Assembly: GCA_002315335.1 (NCBI GenBank)
Contig: DCGW01000032.1
Location: forward strand, 1-29,592
DNA: 29,592 nucleotides
Reading direction: 5' to 3'
Source: Firmicutes bacterium UBA1768
GTDB lineage: Bacteria > Bacillota > Clostridia > Peptostreptococcales > Anaerovoracaceae
In this document: piece after piece, positions 6,904 to 15,055 of the stretch
Layout of the letters: each line of letters starts with the position of its first letter
Numbering within the stretch: the first letter of the stretch is position 1
Program-made: the position numbers and the translations under genes
Notes under the pieces: generated by a model
Databases searched by the model: none
Seen by the model: only the letters and a program-made list of their open reading frames with translations
Told to the model about the DNA's origin: nothing

Positions 6904-8142
6904 ATGAAGAGAAAAGTTTTGAGCATAGTATTGACAATGGCTATGGTTTTGGCCTTAGTACCGACGGCCTTTGCGGAAGGCGAAGCTGCAGGCACTTTGG
7001 ACAATTTCACTAAAGTCAACACCTACCAGACAGGACAGTTTTATGATGTTAACGAAGGTGAATGGTATTTTGAGTCGGTTAAGGCGGCCTACGAATATGG
7101 TCTTGTTAAGGGAAATATTGACGGAAGCTTTAATGTTGGCGGAAATATCACCATAGCTGAGACTCTGGCACTGGCCTGCAGACTCAACGACATATATTAC
7201 GGTGGTGACGGCAGCTTTGTACAGGGTGAGCCGTGGTATCAGGTATATGTGGATTATGCTGCAGAGAACGGAATTATAGGTGACAGCGGCTATGCTTCAT
7301 ATGATGCGGTGGCTACGAGAGCTCAGTTTGCGACTATACTTGCAAAGGCTCTTCCGGATGAAGCTCTTACACCGATAAATAACGTTACAAAGGTTCCTGA
7401 TGTCAGCAAATACGAAAGCTATGCAAAGGGCGTGCTCAAGTTATATAATGCCGGAATTTTGACGGGAAGCGATGAAAAGGGCACCTTTAATCCGTATATG
7501 AATATCTCAAGAGTTGAGGTGGCTGCGATTATCACCAGAATGGCTGACCCGACACTCAGAAAAACAGTAAGCTTTTATACAGGACCTTTCGCCGACATCG
7601 AAGGGATTTACACCTCTGCTGATGGAGACGCTCTCTATATAGATGAAGACGGAAATGTGGAGATTTCAATCTACAGGCTTACAACTATGGAAGGCAAGGC
7701 TTCAGAGGTTTACAAGAACATAGTTCCGATCACTGTAACAGACCCGAACGGCAATCAGATGAGGTTAGAATTCCTGCTCGAAAGCGGAGAGCTGATAGTA
7801 GTGGAGTCAAGCTGGAACTATATAAAAGCGGGAGATATTTTCAAGCTTTCAAAGGTTACTTCTGACCTTGAGTATATTGCCGGGGCGTACAGGTCGGAGG
7901 ACGGTTCTTCATTAATAATCGGTGCTGATGGCGGCGTGGTAATTTCTATCGTCAGACTTACTACCATGGAAGGTTCGGCGACTGGTATTTTCAGCGGTGT
8001 AGTACCAATGACTGTGACCGATGCAAACGGCAACCTGATGAGGCTCGATTTTACTGTTGAGTCAGGGACTCTCACAGTAATAAACTCCACCTGGGACTAT
8101 CTTGAAAACGGAGAAAGCTTTGTTTTTGAGAAAGCAGTATAA
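6904..8142 (+). CDS. SLH-domain surface protein with two C-terminal 85-residue repeats
   Basis: The 412-residue start at 6904 is chosen because AGGAGGT (6887-6893) precedes it and a signal peptide then begins at once (MKRKVLSIVLTMAMVLALV, cleaved near AFA). A longer in-frame start at 6859 would put 15 odd residues in front. Three SLH domains follow at about 46-96, 110-156 and 163-215; such domains bind pyruvylated wall polysaccharide. Residues about 231-315 and 326-408 are two copies of one module, sharing RLTTMEG, VPITVTD-NGN-MRL and W-YI/L--G; I do not recognise this module. SLH domains at the N-terminus place the repeats outward. It is probably co-expressed with, or reciprocal to, the divergent GH16 gene. 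Confidence 0.85.
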   Translation: MKRKVLSIVLTMAMVLALVPTAFAEGEAAGTLDNFTKVNTYQTGQFYDVNEGEWYFESVKAAYEYGLVKGNIDGSFNVGGNITIAETLALACRLNDIYYGGDGSFVQGEPWYQVYVDYAAENGIIGDSGYASYDAVATRAQFATILAKALPDEALTPINNVTKVPDVSKYESYAKGVLKLYNAGILTGSDEKGTFNPYMNISRVEVAAIITRMADPTLRKTVSFYTGPFADIEGIYTSADGDALYIDEDGNVEISIYRLTTMEGKASEVYKNIVPITVTDPNGNQMRLEFLLESGELIVVESSWNYIKAGDIFKLSKVTSDLEYIAGAYRSEDGSSLIIGADGGVVISIVRLTTMEGSATGIFSGVVPMTVTDANGNLMRLDFTVESGTLTVINSTWDYLENGESFVFEKAV

Positions 8143-8174
8143 ATTGAGGTGAAGCTCCTAAAATAGTATTATTG

Positions 8175-8202
8175 CTGTAATATTTTGGGGTTTTTATTAC
8201 AG
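8175..8202 (+). other. hairpin downstream of the SLH gene
   Basis: A perfect 8-bp inverted repeat CTGTAATA/TATTACAG with a 12-base loop. There is no T run after it, so it may stabilise or end the transcript only weakly. Confidence 0.5.
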
Positions 8203-8238
8203 TAGGGTTAATATTAAATGGACATTAGCTGAAGATTA

Positions 8239-8267
8239 TTGAATTTTTCTGGAGATTTTGTTATATT
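8239..8267 (+). promoter_or_regulatory. strong promoter of the 52-residue peptide gene
   Basis: TTGAAT (8239-8244), a 17-base spacer and TATATT (8262-8267), with TG one base upstream of the -10 (TGTTATATT). It is one of the best sigma-A-type promoters in the window. Confidence 0.8.
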
Positions 8268-8309
8268 ACACGTATCAAGAAAACAAATATTCGAAAGGAG
8301 AATTTGATT

Positions 8310-8468
8310 ATGCCAGAAATTTTACAAACATTATTTAACTTTATTACAACTTTATTTGGATCAGGAACAGGAACAGGAACATCAACATTAACTGATGCAA
8401 GCGCAATAGAAAGTATTGTTTCCAGTGTTATTGCTATAGTTAAAGCTATTGTTTTTTTAGCAGCCTAA
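8310..8468 (+). CDS. small hydrophobic peptide of 52 residues, unrecognised
   Basis: The gene has its own strong promoter, a consensus ribosome site (GAAAGGAG, 8293-8300), an ATG start and an intrinsic terminator 10 bases after the stop, so it is very likely real. The peptide begins MPEILQTLFNFITTLFG (a hydrophobic or amphipathic helix). A Ser/Gly/Thr linker with GTGTGT follows, then a second helix, IESIVSSVIAIVKAIVFLAA, rich in Ile, Val and Ala. It has only four charged residues (E3, D29, E34, K45), no Cys and no classical signal peptide. Codons are A/T-rich (TTA, ACA, GGA) compared with neighbours. It could be a membrane-active peptide (leaderless bacteriocin or modulin-like), a type I toxin or a small membrane-protein regulator. 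I cannot choose among these. Confidence 0.7.
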   Translation: MPEILQTLFNFITTLFGSGTGTGTSTLTDASAIESIVSSVIAIVKAIVFLAA

Positions 8469-8478
8469 GATCAAAACC

Positions 8479-8510
8479 ACCCGAGCCCTCAAGGCTCGGG
8501 TTATTACTTT
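8479..8510 (+). terminator. intrinsic terminator of the small peptide gene
   Basis: A 9-bp GC-rich stem ACCCGAGCC/GGCTCGGGT with a CTCAA loop, followed by TTATTACTTT. Confidence 0.8.
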
Positions 8511-8516
8511 GTACTG

Positions 8517-8546
8517 AAAAAACCGGGAAGGCAAATTCCCGGTTTT
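8517..8546 (-). terminator. intrinsic terminator of the amide hydrolase gene (usable in both directions)
   Basis: AACCGGGAA (8521-8529) pairs with TTCCCGGTT (8536-8544), flanked by A runs and T runs. On the minus strand it ends with six T residues. It lies 45 bases beyond the stop of the minus-strand gene. Confidence 0.75.
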
Positions 8547-8590
8547 AATATTACTTCAAAGTATTCCGCAAAAGGTCATACAGCTGCCGT

Positions 8591-9709
8591 CTAAAGCGAA
8601 AAATGATATACGTTTTTATAATCGCGGACTGCACAGATATCAAAGGTACGCTTTGTGTTGTTATATACCACGCTGTACTGAGTGCAGGAGGTCGAAGACT
8701 CCGCATCGTATTCCTGTGAAATCTCCGAGAGAACATCCATTGCTCTTTCATCACTCATCTGGGTGTAGTACGGGTCTTCGCTTTCTGTTGCCCACATAAG
8801 CGACCTTATCATGACGGTCAACCTGTCAAAGCCGTGACCGTAGCCATAGTGGTATCTGTCAGGAATATCATCCGGTTTCTCAAAAACTTCTTTTATAGTA
8901 CCATCGTCTCTGAGCGCGTCTTCACCATCATCAAAGCCTACGTAGCAGTTAGTAGCAGCATCTGTGTATACAACCTGCATTTCGTTATAACGCCACTCGA
9001 GGACCACGTATTTTCCGTTTGCATCGGTCAGGAAAAGATGGAAGTCATGCGCCAATATATTTACCATGTTATATTTGCTTGCAAGAGCAATAGCCTCGTC
9101 AACAGTTGCGCAGTCATCCAGTACATAGCGCAGAAGCTGAGAAACGTTGGCTTTTTTTCTGCCCTTAAAGCTTTGATTTACAAAGGTTTCACCCTTCTTG
9201 GTATCGAGCGCCAGGATAGAAGCGGTGAGCCCCTTCTCGTTTATTCCGTCAACACAGAGGTAAGGAAGCGCGGTCAAAGGAAAAGTCGGAACCTTTTTAT
9301 TATCCAGAGACCCCTTTGAGTATGGGATTTTAATAACAGAAAGAAAAGCCGCGTCGGCAATACAAACAGAGCGATACTTTTTCTTTGGGGCAAATCTTAT
9401 GATTATATTGAGACCAGTAACATTACCGTTTTTATCAACATGAGCCTGGTCAAAGTTTCTTGCGGTCAACACATCGCCGTCCTCGTTATGCGTAAAAAAG
9501 GCAGAACAGCCTATGCCGCTGACAAGCCTGACAGGCAGACTTGCAAGAGGATTGCTGTGGTATTTTCCGGTGTAATCGCAGGAGTAAAGATAACCCTCCT
9601 CGTCAATACGTTTTATATTCTTTATATTGCCGCTGAGCATGACTATCGCAAAAAGCATAACTACTACAATTATGGCTAATATGCCAAGCAGAATTTTTAC
9701 TATTATCAT
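8591..9709 (-). CDS. membrane-anchored linear amide C-N hydrolase (choloylglycine hydrolase/acylase family)
   Basis: The protein has 372 residues. Residues 1-26 form one membrane segment, so the catalytic domain should face outward. The Ntn-hydrolase signature is present: GIGCSAFF with C68 as the presumed nucleophile after processing, ARNFDQAH at 83-90 (R84 and D87 correspond to conserved active-site residues of bile-salt hydrolases and penicillin V acylases), and VDGINEKGL at about 153-161. The family cleaves amide bonds in bile salts, penicillin V, N-acyl amino acids or N-acyl homoserine lactones; the substrate cannot be told here. An internal Cys means self-processing beyond removal of the initiator would be needed, and the anchor segment may stay attached. 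It has its own terminator and is transcribed in the same direction as the regulator upstream. Confidence 0.85.
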   Translation of the reverse strand: MIIVKILLGILAIIVVVMLFAIVMLSGNIKNIKRIDEEGYLYSCDYTGKYHSNPLASLPVRLVSGIGCSAFFTHNEDGDVLTARNFDQAHVDKNGNVTGLNIIIRFAPKKKYRSVCIADAAFLSVIKIPYSKGSLDNKKVPTFPLTALPYLCVDGINEKGLTASILALDTKKGETFVNQSFKGRKKANVSQLLRYVLDDCATVDEAIALASKYNMVNILAHDFHLFLTDANGKYVVLEWRYNEMQVVYTDAATNCYVGFDDGEDALRDDGTIKEVFEKPDDIPDRYHYGYGHGFDRLTVMIRSLMWATESEDPYYTQMSDERAMDVLSEISQEYDAESSTSCTQYSVVYNNTKRTFDICAVRDYKNVYHFSL

Positions 9710-9735
9710 TATTATTGGGACTCCTATTCAAAGTA

Positions 9736-9804
9736 TTAAGTATGACAAAGCATTAGTTTTCTTATACCGAGAAAAACAACGCCGATACCTGTAAATACTA
9801 TCAT
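9736..9804 (-). other. possible 22-residue membrane peptide or gene remnant
   Basis: In the gap between the regulator and the hydrolase, the minus strand has a short frame beginning at ATG and ending in TAA, MIVFTGIGVVFLGIRKLMLC plus two residues. The frame is open further upstream to about 9850 and adds PVEIYWLF-like hydrophobic residues without a start codon. It looks like part of a membrane protein. There is no clear ribosome site, so it is more likely a remnant than a gene. Confidence 0.25.
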
Positions 9805-9824
9805 AAACAGCCAATAGATTTCAA
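9797..9824 (-). promoter_or_regulatory. possible promoter of the amide hydrolase gene
   Basis: On the minus strand, TTGAAA (9824-9819), a 16-base spacer and GATAGT (9802-9797). The -35 is good and the -10 is mediocre. It would give a leader of about 80 bases. Confidence 0.35.
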
Positions 9825-9863
9825 CAGGAAAATATTGGTTACTGAAAAAGATTCACTTTTTAA

Positions 9864-11054
9864 TCAATAACCCCAATCCATGACCGAATTATAATATTTT
9901 TCAGTCAATTCTTTTTTTGATTTAACTCCGAGCTTTTCGTAAAGCGAAGAGAGTCGCTTGTTAATGCCGGAACGGGAGAGCCCTGACATGTCTGCGATTT
10001 TATCGTTGCTGTAATTCTTAATACAGTAGGAAATAAGCAGGTAGTCTTCATCCTTCAGGTCAAGCTTCATTGAGGTTTTTCCCTGATATTCGGCATAGCC
10101 TTGTCGTGCATTAAAGAATAACACTGCGAAGCCTTTGATACGCTCAGTAAGCTCCGGAGGATAATCTTTAAGAAGCTCGTCTGTAGTATCAGGGGTAAAG
10201 GAAAGGGAATATGACAGCGTAAAATATATTTTGTGCTTGTGGCCTATTTCAATCGCACGCTTCAAATGCTTTCGTTCTTTATCATGCAGGCTGACCTGCG
10301 CATAGTATATTGCAAGGTAGAGATGCATATACATTGCATCAAAAAAGTATCCCTGTGCTTCTATCATTCGACAGCAAATCTCATGCTGTGAAAAGTCGGC
10401 TTTTGCACCGCTTATACTGAACCTGGCAAAATCAGCAAAAAGCTTCCATGAGCATACAAGCGGAAGGAGACTGTCCGGCAGATAATTAATATCTTCGTCA
10501 TTGATTGTATTTGCGAATTCGGATACGCTTACAAATTCGGAATCAAAGCCTTTCAGCAAAAATGCAATCTCAGCTTTATGCTCTGAACAGGAGAGACATG
10601 CTGTTCTGAATAATATGGAATATCTCTCTGTTGCCTCATAGTCTGCCAGATACAAGCATATGCCGGGCAGATGGTAGAGAGCACCGATTCGGACATAGAG
10701 GTTATTGGCAGACAGCAACTTTTCAGCAAGCTCGCGAGCTTGTTGGAAGTTACCGCGTTCGTAAACCATACACAGCTCATAAAGCTGTTTTTCTTCTTCG
10801 GAAAAAAGGCTGATTTGTGCTTCGGAATGGACACAGGCCAATAGAAAAGGGAAGATATAGTCATCGCTGTCATCCTGTGATGCTGAGCGTTCCAACGTTC
10901 TTGGGTCAGCCGGCTTTATGCTGTCTTCCGGTATGAACCAACGGCCGTCAACCTTTTTTGCGCCTTTTATTCTTCCTTGTGAAGCTAAAAAAACTATTCG
11001 TCTTGGACTGATGCCCCAAAGCGCGGATATCTGATTGGTAGATAAATAATTCAT
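9864..11054 (-). CDS. regulator with an N-terminal excisionase/MerR-like HTH and a C-terminal LuxR-like HTH
   Basis: This 396-residue protein starts at an ATG behind AGGAGG. Residues about 3-45 (STNQISALWGISPRRIVFLA, then GRIKGAKKVDGRWFIPED) form a winged-HTH of the HTH_17/excisionase type. The centre (about 70-320) is helical with many aromatic and Leu residues, like a TPR-type sensor domain. Residues about 330-388 (DYLLISYCIKNYSNDKIADM, then SRSGINKRLSSLYEKLGVKS) are a LuxR-type HTH. Having a DNA-binding domain at each end is uncommon. A TTGACA-N17-TATTCT promoter precedes it. By position it is a candidate controller of the two beta-helix surface protein genes and the permease cassettes to its right (inference). 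Confidence 0.7.
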   Translation of the reverse strand: MNYLSTNQISALWGISPRRIVFLASQGRIKGAKKVDGRWFIPEDSIKPADPRTLERSASQDDSDDYIFPFLLACVHSEAQISLFSEEEKQLYELCMVYERGNFQQARELAEKLLSANNLYVRIGALYHLPGICLYLADYEATERYSILFRTACLSCSEHKAEIAFLLKGFDSEFVSVSEFANTINDEDINYLPDSLLPLVCSWKLFADFARFSISGAKADFSQHEICCRMIEAQGYFFDAMYMHLYLAIYYAQVSLHDKERKHLKRAIEIGHKHKIYFTLSYSLSFTPDTTDELLKDYPPELTERIKGFAVLFFNARQGYAEYQGKTSMKLDLKDEDYLLISYCIKNYSNDKIADMSGLSRSGINKRLSSLYEKLGVKSKKELTEKYYNSVMDWGY

Positions 11055-11069
11055 AAATTCCTCCTAAAG

Positions 11070-11088
11070 TATACCGAATAAAGAATAG
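11070..11088. repeat. 19-base shared element, copy 1
   Basis: The plus-strand sequence TATACCGAATAAAGAATAG matches the element at 17514-17532 in 18 of 19 positions. Both copies lie upstream of minus-strand genes, and on that strand each begins with a -10-like TATTCT. Confidence 0.6.
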
Positions 11089-11110
11089 ATTAAATACCGC
11101 AAATTGTCAA
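11082..11110 (-). promoter_or_regulatory. promoter of the double-HTH regulator gene
   Basis: On the minus strand, a consensus TTGACA (11110-11105), a 17-base spacer and TATTCT (11087-11082). The leader is short (about 20 bases) with AGGAGG. Confidence 0.75.
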
Positions 11111-11206
11111 TATTAAACGGATTTTAATAGTTAATTTGAATAATAATTAAAATAAAGACGAAATTTCGGATAGTGTTCCTTTTTATTGCAATATTTTATT
11201 GTTTGC

Positions 11207-11254
11207 AGTGAACTAATAAAGTCCTTGAATGTTCCTATCTGTTTATTATAAAAT
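11207..11254 (+). promoter_or_regulatory. promoter and shared operator-like element of the beta-helix/SLH gene
   Basis: TTGAAT (11225-11230), an 18-base spacer and TAAAAT (11249-11254). The -35 is part of TTGAATGTTCC (11225-11235), identical to the element upstream of the second beta-helix gene at 17685-17695. A left half GTGAAC (11208-11213) matches GGGAAC at the same distance there. In both promoters a TATACT also follows TTGAATGTTCC after exactly 31 bases (here 11267-11272), an alternative -10. The rest of the 311-base gap up to 11365 is AT-rich with nothing else recognised. Confidence 0.5.
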
Positions 11255-11365
11255 ATAAATATTAACTATACTCGGTTAAGCTCCCGCTCTGACCTTTCTA
11301 TGATACAGCGCCGTAAACATAGTTCCGCAAAGGGAGCCGTAAAAAAATAACGAGGAGGACAGATT

Positions 11366-13837
11366 ATGAGAAAAAAGCTTTTTTCGTTAATAACAGCGGC
11401 ATTGATGATTTTAACTCTCATGCCCACAGTATCGCTTGCAAAAGAACCTGCCGCAGTGGCGAAGATAGGTGATATACCATATGCGTCCCTGCAGGCAGCC
11501 TTTGATGCATGCGAGGATGGAGTAAGCACAGAAATCGATATTGTGAAGAATATCGATGTGACCGATTATCAGGTGATAGAGTCCTGCAGCTATAATCTGG
11601 TGGTTGAAAAGAATAAAGTTGTTGTGCTTGATTTGAACGGCCACACTGTTTCGGGAGCGCCGGAGGAGAGCGGATATCGAACCCTGCTTCTCAACAAGGG
11701 CGACCTTACCATAAAAGATAGCTCTGCTACAGAAAAGAACCCTGTAGGTAAGGGTAAGTTAGTTACCGAAGCAGGTGAGTATGAAAAACCAATGGAAAGC
11801 GATACTATTCAGAATTGGGGCAGTCTGACCATTGATGCGGGTACTATAGAAAATAAGACAACCGTTAATAAATATATTTGCAATGCTATAAGCAATGGTG
11901 ATGCGCAGATTCTTCCTACAAATAATGTAGTGGACAACATTTCTCTGACAATTAACGGAGGATACATAACCGGCACAGATACAGCTGTGAGCTTGATGTG
12001 CGTTACTCCGGCCTCAGATGAGCAGAAGGATGCCGATATTCAGAACTTTACCATGACGGGCGGTACTCTTGCAGTTGGTAGTGATGCCTGTGAGGTACTT
12101 TATATCAGATTGACAGACGACAGCAGCAGTGATATAAAGTTGCCGGTAAATATCAATATTTCCGGTGGTTCACTGATAAGTGAGGGTGGTTATGCAGCAG
12201 ATTTTGTCAGCTCCGGAGGATTATTTGATGCTGTTAATATGAAAATAAGCGGCGGAAATATTGACGGGATAATTTATAGTTATGAAGATCCTAACGGAAA
12301 CACTGCCAATATTGAGTGTTCAGGAGGCTGCTATACAAGTGATGTATGCAGAATAGTAGCTGATGGATGCTATTGTATTCCAAATCAGGATGAAAACACT
12401 AAGGACGATTATCCGTTCTTTGTAACATCAACCTTGCCTGAGGGTACCCCTGTAGTGGCTTCAGTAGGAGATGAAGACTATTATACTTTAGATGCAGCAG
12501 TTGCAGCAGCAAAGGAAGGGCAGACAGTCACACTGAGAAGTGATACCGAGATTGTCGGAGAAGAAATCGCCTTAGATAAACCAATAACTCTTGATCTTAA
12601 TGGAAAAACCGTTACCAATAAGAGCTTCTATGGGTTTGCGATTTATGATGAAGCAACCGTTAAAAACGGAACCATAACAGGAAAATGGAGAAGCTTCTAT
12701 GTTAGCAGGATAGGCCATTTGACCTTGGCAGATGTAAATGCGACTGCTACAGATATGGAATGTGTCATGATAAATGGAGGGGCTATAACCTCGGCTGCTG
12801 ATTCTGAAAACTCTCTTACGGCCACCGGTGAAGACTGTGATGGCATTTATTCAAGAGGAACAGTTGTGATTGATGGCAGCGGTAAGCTGGAGGTGTCAGG
12901 TACAAGAGCGGGAATAGAAAGCGTTGGTGAAGACACCTACGACTATGATGGCTTCTATTATGATTTAGATCAATACCTGTTTGTAGTAGAAAACTATCCT
13001 GCCGATATTACTATTAGTGCAGAAAACCTGTATGCGAGCAGCCTGGTATGCAGTATTGACAATTATTATGCCGAAAGATTTTCGGAGGGCGGTGCCTGGA
13101 GCATTTATCCTTCGGTTATTCCTGAGGAGAAAACTACTTCAACTGCGACTGTTTACGCCGGAACCTACGGAAACGATGTGAGCGAGTATGCTGCTAAGGG
13201 CTATGTTGCACAGAAGAATGATGATAACACATGGACAGTAATAAAAGACCCAAACGCTTGTCGTCAGGATGACACCTGTGTTATTGCAAAGTTTAAGGAC
13301 TGCGACCCGAAGGCATGGTACCATGACGGCGTTCATTTCTGCTTGGAAAAGGGCTATATGGTTGGAGTTAAGGAAGACAGGTTTGGTCCGTCAACAGCTC
13401 TCTCGAGAGCCATGATAGTAACTATGCTGTGGCGCATGGAAGGCAGCCCGGTTGTCAACTATGCAATGAGCTTTGAAGATGTGGCTGAAGATCAGTGGTA
13501 TACAGAAGCAATTCGCTGGGCACAGTCTACAGGAATTGTAACCGGCTATAAGGACTCAAGGTTTGGTCCTAAGGACAATGTAAGTCGCGAACAGCTGTCA
13601 GCAATATTGATGAGATATTCTGAATTCAAGGGGATTGAGGTCATGGAAAGAGCAGACCTTGCTGCCTTTGCAGACGTTGAGTCCATCAGCAGCTGGGCAA
13701 CAGATAGTGTTCAGTGGGCGGTTGGAGCTGGAATAATTAACGGAAGGTCCGCAACAAAGCTTGCGCCAACAGGAAATGCAACTCGTGCAGAGGCTGCCTG
13801 CATGCTGCAGCGCGTGTGCGAAGCTGTTGAAAAGTAG
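11366..13837 (+). CDS. secreted beta-helix-like surface protein with three C-terminal SLH domains
   Basis: The protein has 823 residues. It starts at an ATG behind CGAGGAGGAC, with a signal peptide ending near SLAKEP (about 26). Residues 35-620 are a repetitive beta-rich region with motifs such as VVLDLNGHTVSG, LLLNKGDLTIKDSS and SLTINGGYITG, the pattern of pectate-lyase-like parallel beta-helices in adhesins. An EAAAA-like segment (YTLDAAVAAAKEGQTVTLRS) around 370 repeats the start of the helix, so there may be two helix units. Three SLH domains occupy about 642-692, 701-757 and 766-823. It is probably an adhesin or glycan-binding protein held in the wall. A relic of a similar SLH end lies at 22792-22869. 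It shares a promoter element with the gene at 17796. Confidence 0.85.
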   Translation: MRKKLFSLITAALMILTLMPTVSLAKEPAAVAKIGDIPYASLQAAFDACEDGVSTEIDIVKNIDVTDYQVIESCSYNLVVEKNKVVVLDLNGHTVSGAPEESGYRTLLLNKGDLTIKDSSATEKNPVGKGKLVTEAGEYEKPMESDTIQNWGSLTIDAGTIENKTTVNKYICNAISNGDAQILPTNNVVDNISLTINGGYITGTDTAVSLMCVTPASDEQKDADIQNFTMTGGTLAVGSDACEVLYIRLTDDSSSDIKLPVNINISGGSLISEGGYAADFVSSGGLFDAVNMKISGGNIDGIIYSYEDPNGNTANIECSGGCYTSDVCRIVADGCYCIPNQDENTKDDYPFFVTSTLPEGTPVVASVGDEDYYTLDAAVAAAKEGQTVTLRSDTEIVGEEIALDKPITLDLNGKTVTNKSFYGFAIYDEATVKNGTITGKWRSFYVSRIGHLTLADVNATATDMECVMINGGAITSAADSENSLTATGEDCDGIYSRGTVVIDGSGKLEVSGTRAGIESVGEDTYDYDGFYYDLDQYLFVVENYPADITISAENLYASSLVCSIDNYYAERFSEGGAWSIYPSVIPEEKTTSTATVYAGTYGNDVSEYAAKGYVAQKNDDNTWTVIKDPNACRQDDTCVIAKFKDCDPKAWYHDGVHFCLEKGYMVGVKEDRFGPSTALSRAMIVTMLWRMEGSPVVNYAMSFEDVAEDQWYTEAIRWAQSTGIVTGYKDSRFGPKDNVSREQLSAILMRYSEFKGIEVMERADLAAFADVESISSWATDSVQWAVGAGIINGRSATKLAPTGNATRAEAACMLQRVCEAVEK

Positions 13838-13879
13838 AGGCTTATCGAAACCAAAAAAGCATATTGAAAAATGAAATAA

Positions 13880-13921
13880 CCCCCACAGGGCTTCTATGAA
13901 ACATAGGATTTCCTGCGGGGG
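13880..13921. terminator. bidirectional terminator between the SLH adhesin and an ABC ATPase
   Basis: CCCCCACAGG (13880-13889) pairs with CCTGCGGGGG (13912-13921) with one mismatch. The loop carries a second hairpin, CTATG-AAA-CATAG. T-rich sequence follows on both strands. Confidence 0.75.
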
Positions 13922-13960
13922 ATTTCTATTGCTTTTGTATACAGTTTTCAGGTTAAAGAC

Positions 13961-15055
13961 TTAAATAGCAATGCTGAACTGGTTCAACCCGTCCTTATAG
14001 GCGTGCTCAATTTGTGTCGCACTTCCCTTGATAATCTTTATTGACATATCGTCTTCAGGCTTTTCTGTAAGAGGATTGTACTCATCGCCGTTGCAGGTGA
14101 TCAGCATATTTAACGTGTTTTCGGTTGCGCTATAGTTTAGGCTTACACCGATTTCTATTGGATCGGCCTTTGCATCAGGAAGCAGACAGTTCATGCATAA
14201 TTCTTCGGCTATGAGTGAAGCTCTGTTTATTCTGTTCTTTTCTACATTGTTTGAAATTCCGAACACTATGATGCCGTTGTTGAGCGTCATGAGCTCGAAG
14301 TCTGAGTCCTTTGCCTTGTAGCTGTACAGCTTGCTGTTGCTGAGGAAGGCCTTGGTCTTAGGCTTCTGAGGATTTGTGAAAATCTGCTCAGATGGGCCCT
14401 CTTCGTATATTCTGCCTTCATCCATAAAGAAGGTTCTATTGGAAATTTCTCTTGCAAATCGCATTTCATGAGTTACTATCATCATGGTCATGCCGTTGTT
14501 GGCGAGCTTTCTGATTACATTCATTACCTCGCCGACCATCATTGGGTCGAGCGCTGAGGTTGGCTCGTCTAAGAGAAGAATCTCAGGATCCATGGCGAGA
14601 GCTCTGGCGATGGCAACACGCTGCTTCTGACCACCCGAAAGCTCATCCGGATAGCTGTAGGCCTTGTTGCTGAGACCAACCTCATCTAAGAGCTTCATGG
14701 CTTTGTCAAAGGCTTCCTTTTTGGATAAACCGAGGAGCTTAACAGGAGCCTTCATTATGTTCTCAACAACCATCAGGTGTGGGAAGAGGTTAAAGGACTG
14801 GAAAACCATGCCCATTTTCTGGCAGATTTTTGCCTTTTCAACATCCTTTGAAAGAATGTTGACTCCGTTCATCCATATTTCACCCTCAGTAACGGTTTCA
14901 AGAAAATTTATGCATCTGATGAGTGTACTTTTTCCTGTTCCGGAAGGTCCGATTACGGCAATAACATCGCCCTTTTCTATGGTGGTATCTATTCCTGCCA
15001 GTACTTCTAAGTCACCGAAGCTTTTTTTCAAGCCCTTTATTTCAATTAAACTCAT
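13961..15055 (-). CDS. polar amino acid-type ABC transporter ATPase with an extra C-terminal GHKL/RsbW-like domain
   Basis: The protein has 364 residues. Residues 1-242 form a GlnQ/HisP-type ATPase: Walker [10 protein letters not shown] (36-44), Q-loop Q86, signature LSGGQ (139-143), Walker B ILLLDEP (159-165) and switch His196. The usual protein ends near 245. Here about 110 extra residues (253-364) contain AEELCMN (283-289), like the N-box of anti-sigma/GHKL ATPases, then [10 protein letters not shown] in the place of the D-x-G box, and a closing helix and strand [14 protein letters not shown]. The Gly-rich lid box is missing, so ATP binding there is doubtful. The start codon overlaps the permease-fusion stop (ATGA), showing one operon. 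Assignment of the tail is by eye. Confidence 0.85.
   Translation of the reverse strand: MSLIEIKGLKKSFGDLEVLAGIDTTIEKGDVIAVIGPSGTGKSTLIRCINFLETVTEGEIWMNGVNILSKDVEKAKICQKMGMVFQSFNLFPHLMVVENIMKAPVKLLGLSKKEAFDKAMKLLDEVGLSNKAYSYPDELSGGQKQRVAIARALAMDPEILLLDEPTSALDPMMVGEVMNVIRKLANNGMTMMIVTHEMRFAREISNRTFFMDEGRIYEEGPSEQIFTNPQKPKTKAFLSNSKLYSYKAKDSDFELMTLNNGIIVFGISNNVEKNRINRASLIAEELCMNCLLPDAKADPIEIGVSLNYSATENTLNMLITCNGDEYNPLTEKPEDDMSIKIIKGSATQIEHAYKDGLNQFSIAI

Noticed and set aside
8834..9319. A 161-codon plus-strand frame opposite the amide hydrolase
   Set aside because: Antisense to the conserved catalytic region, with no ribosome site or recognisable content.
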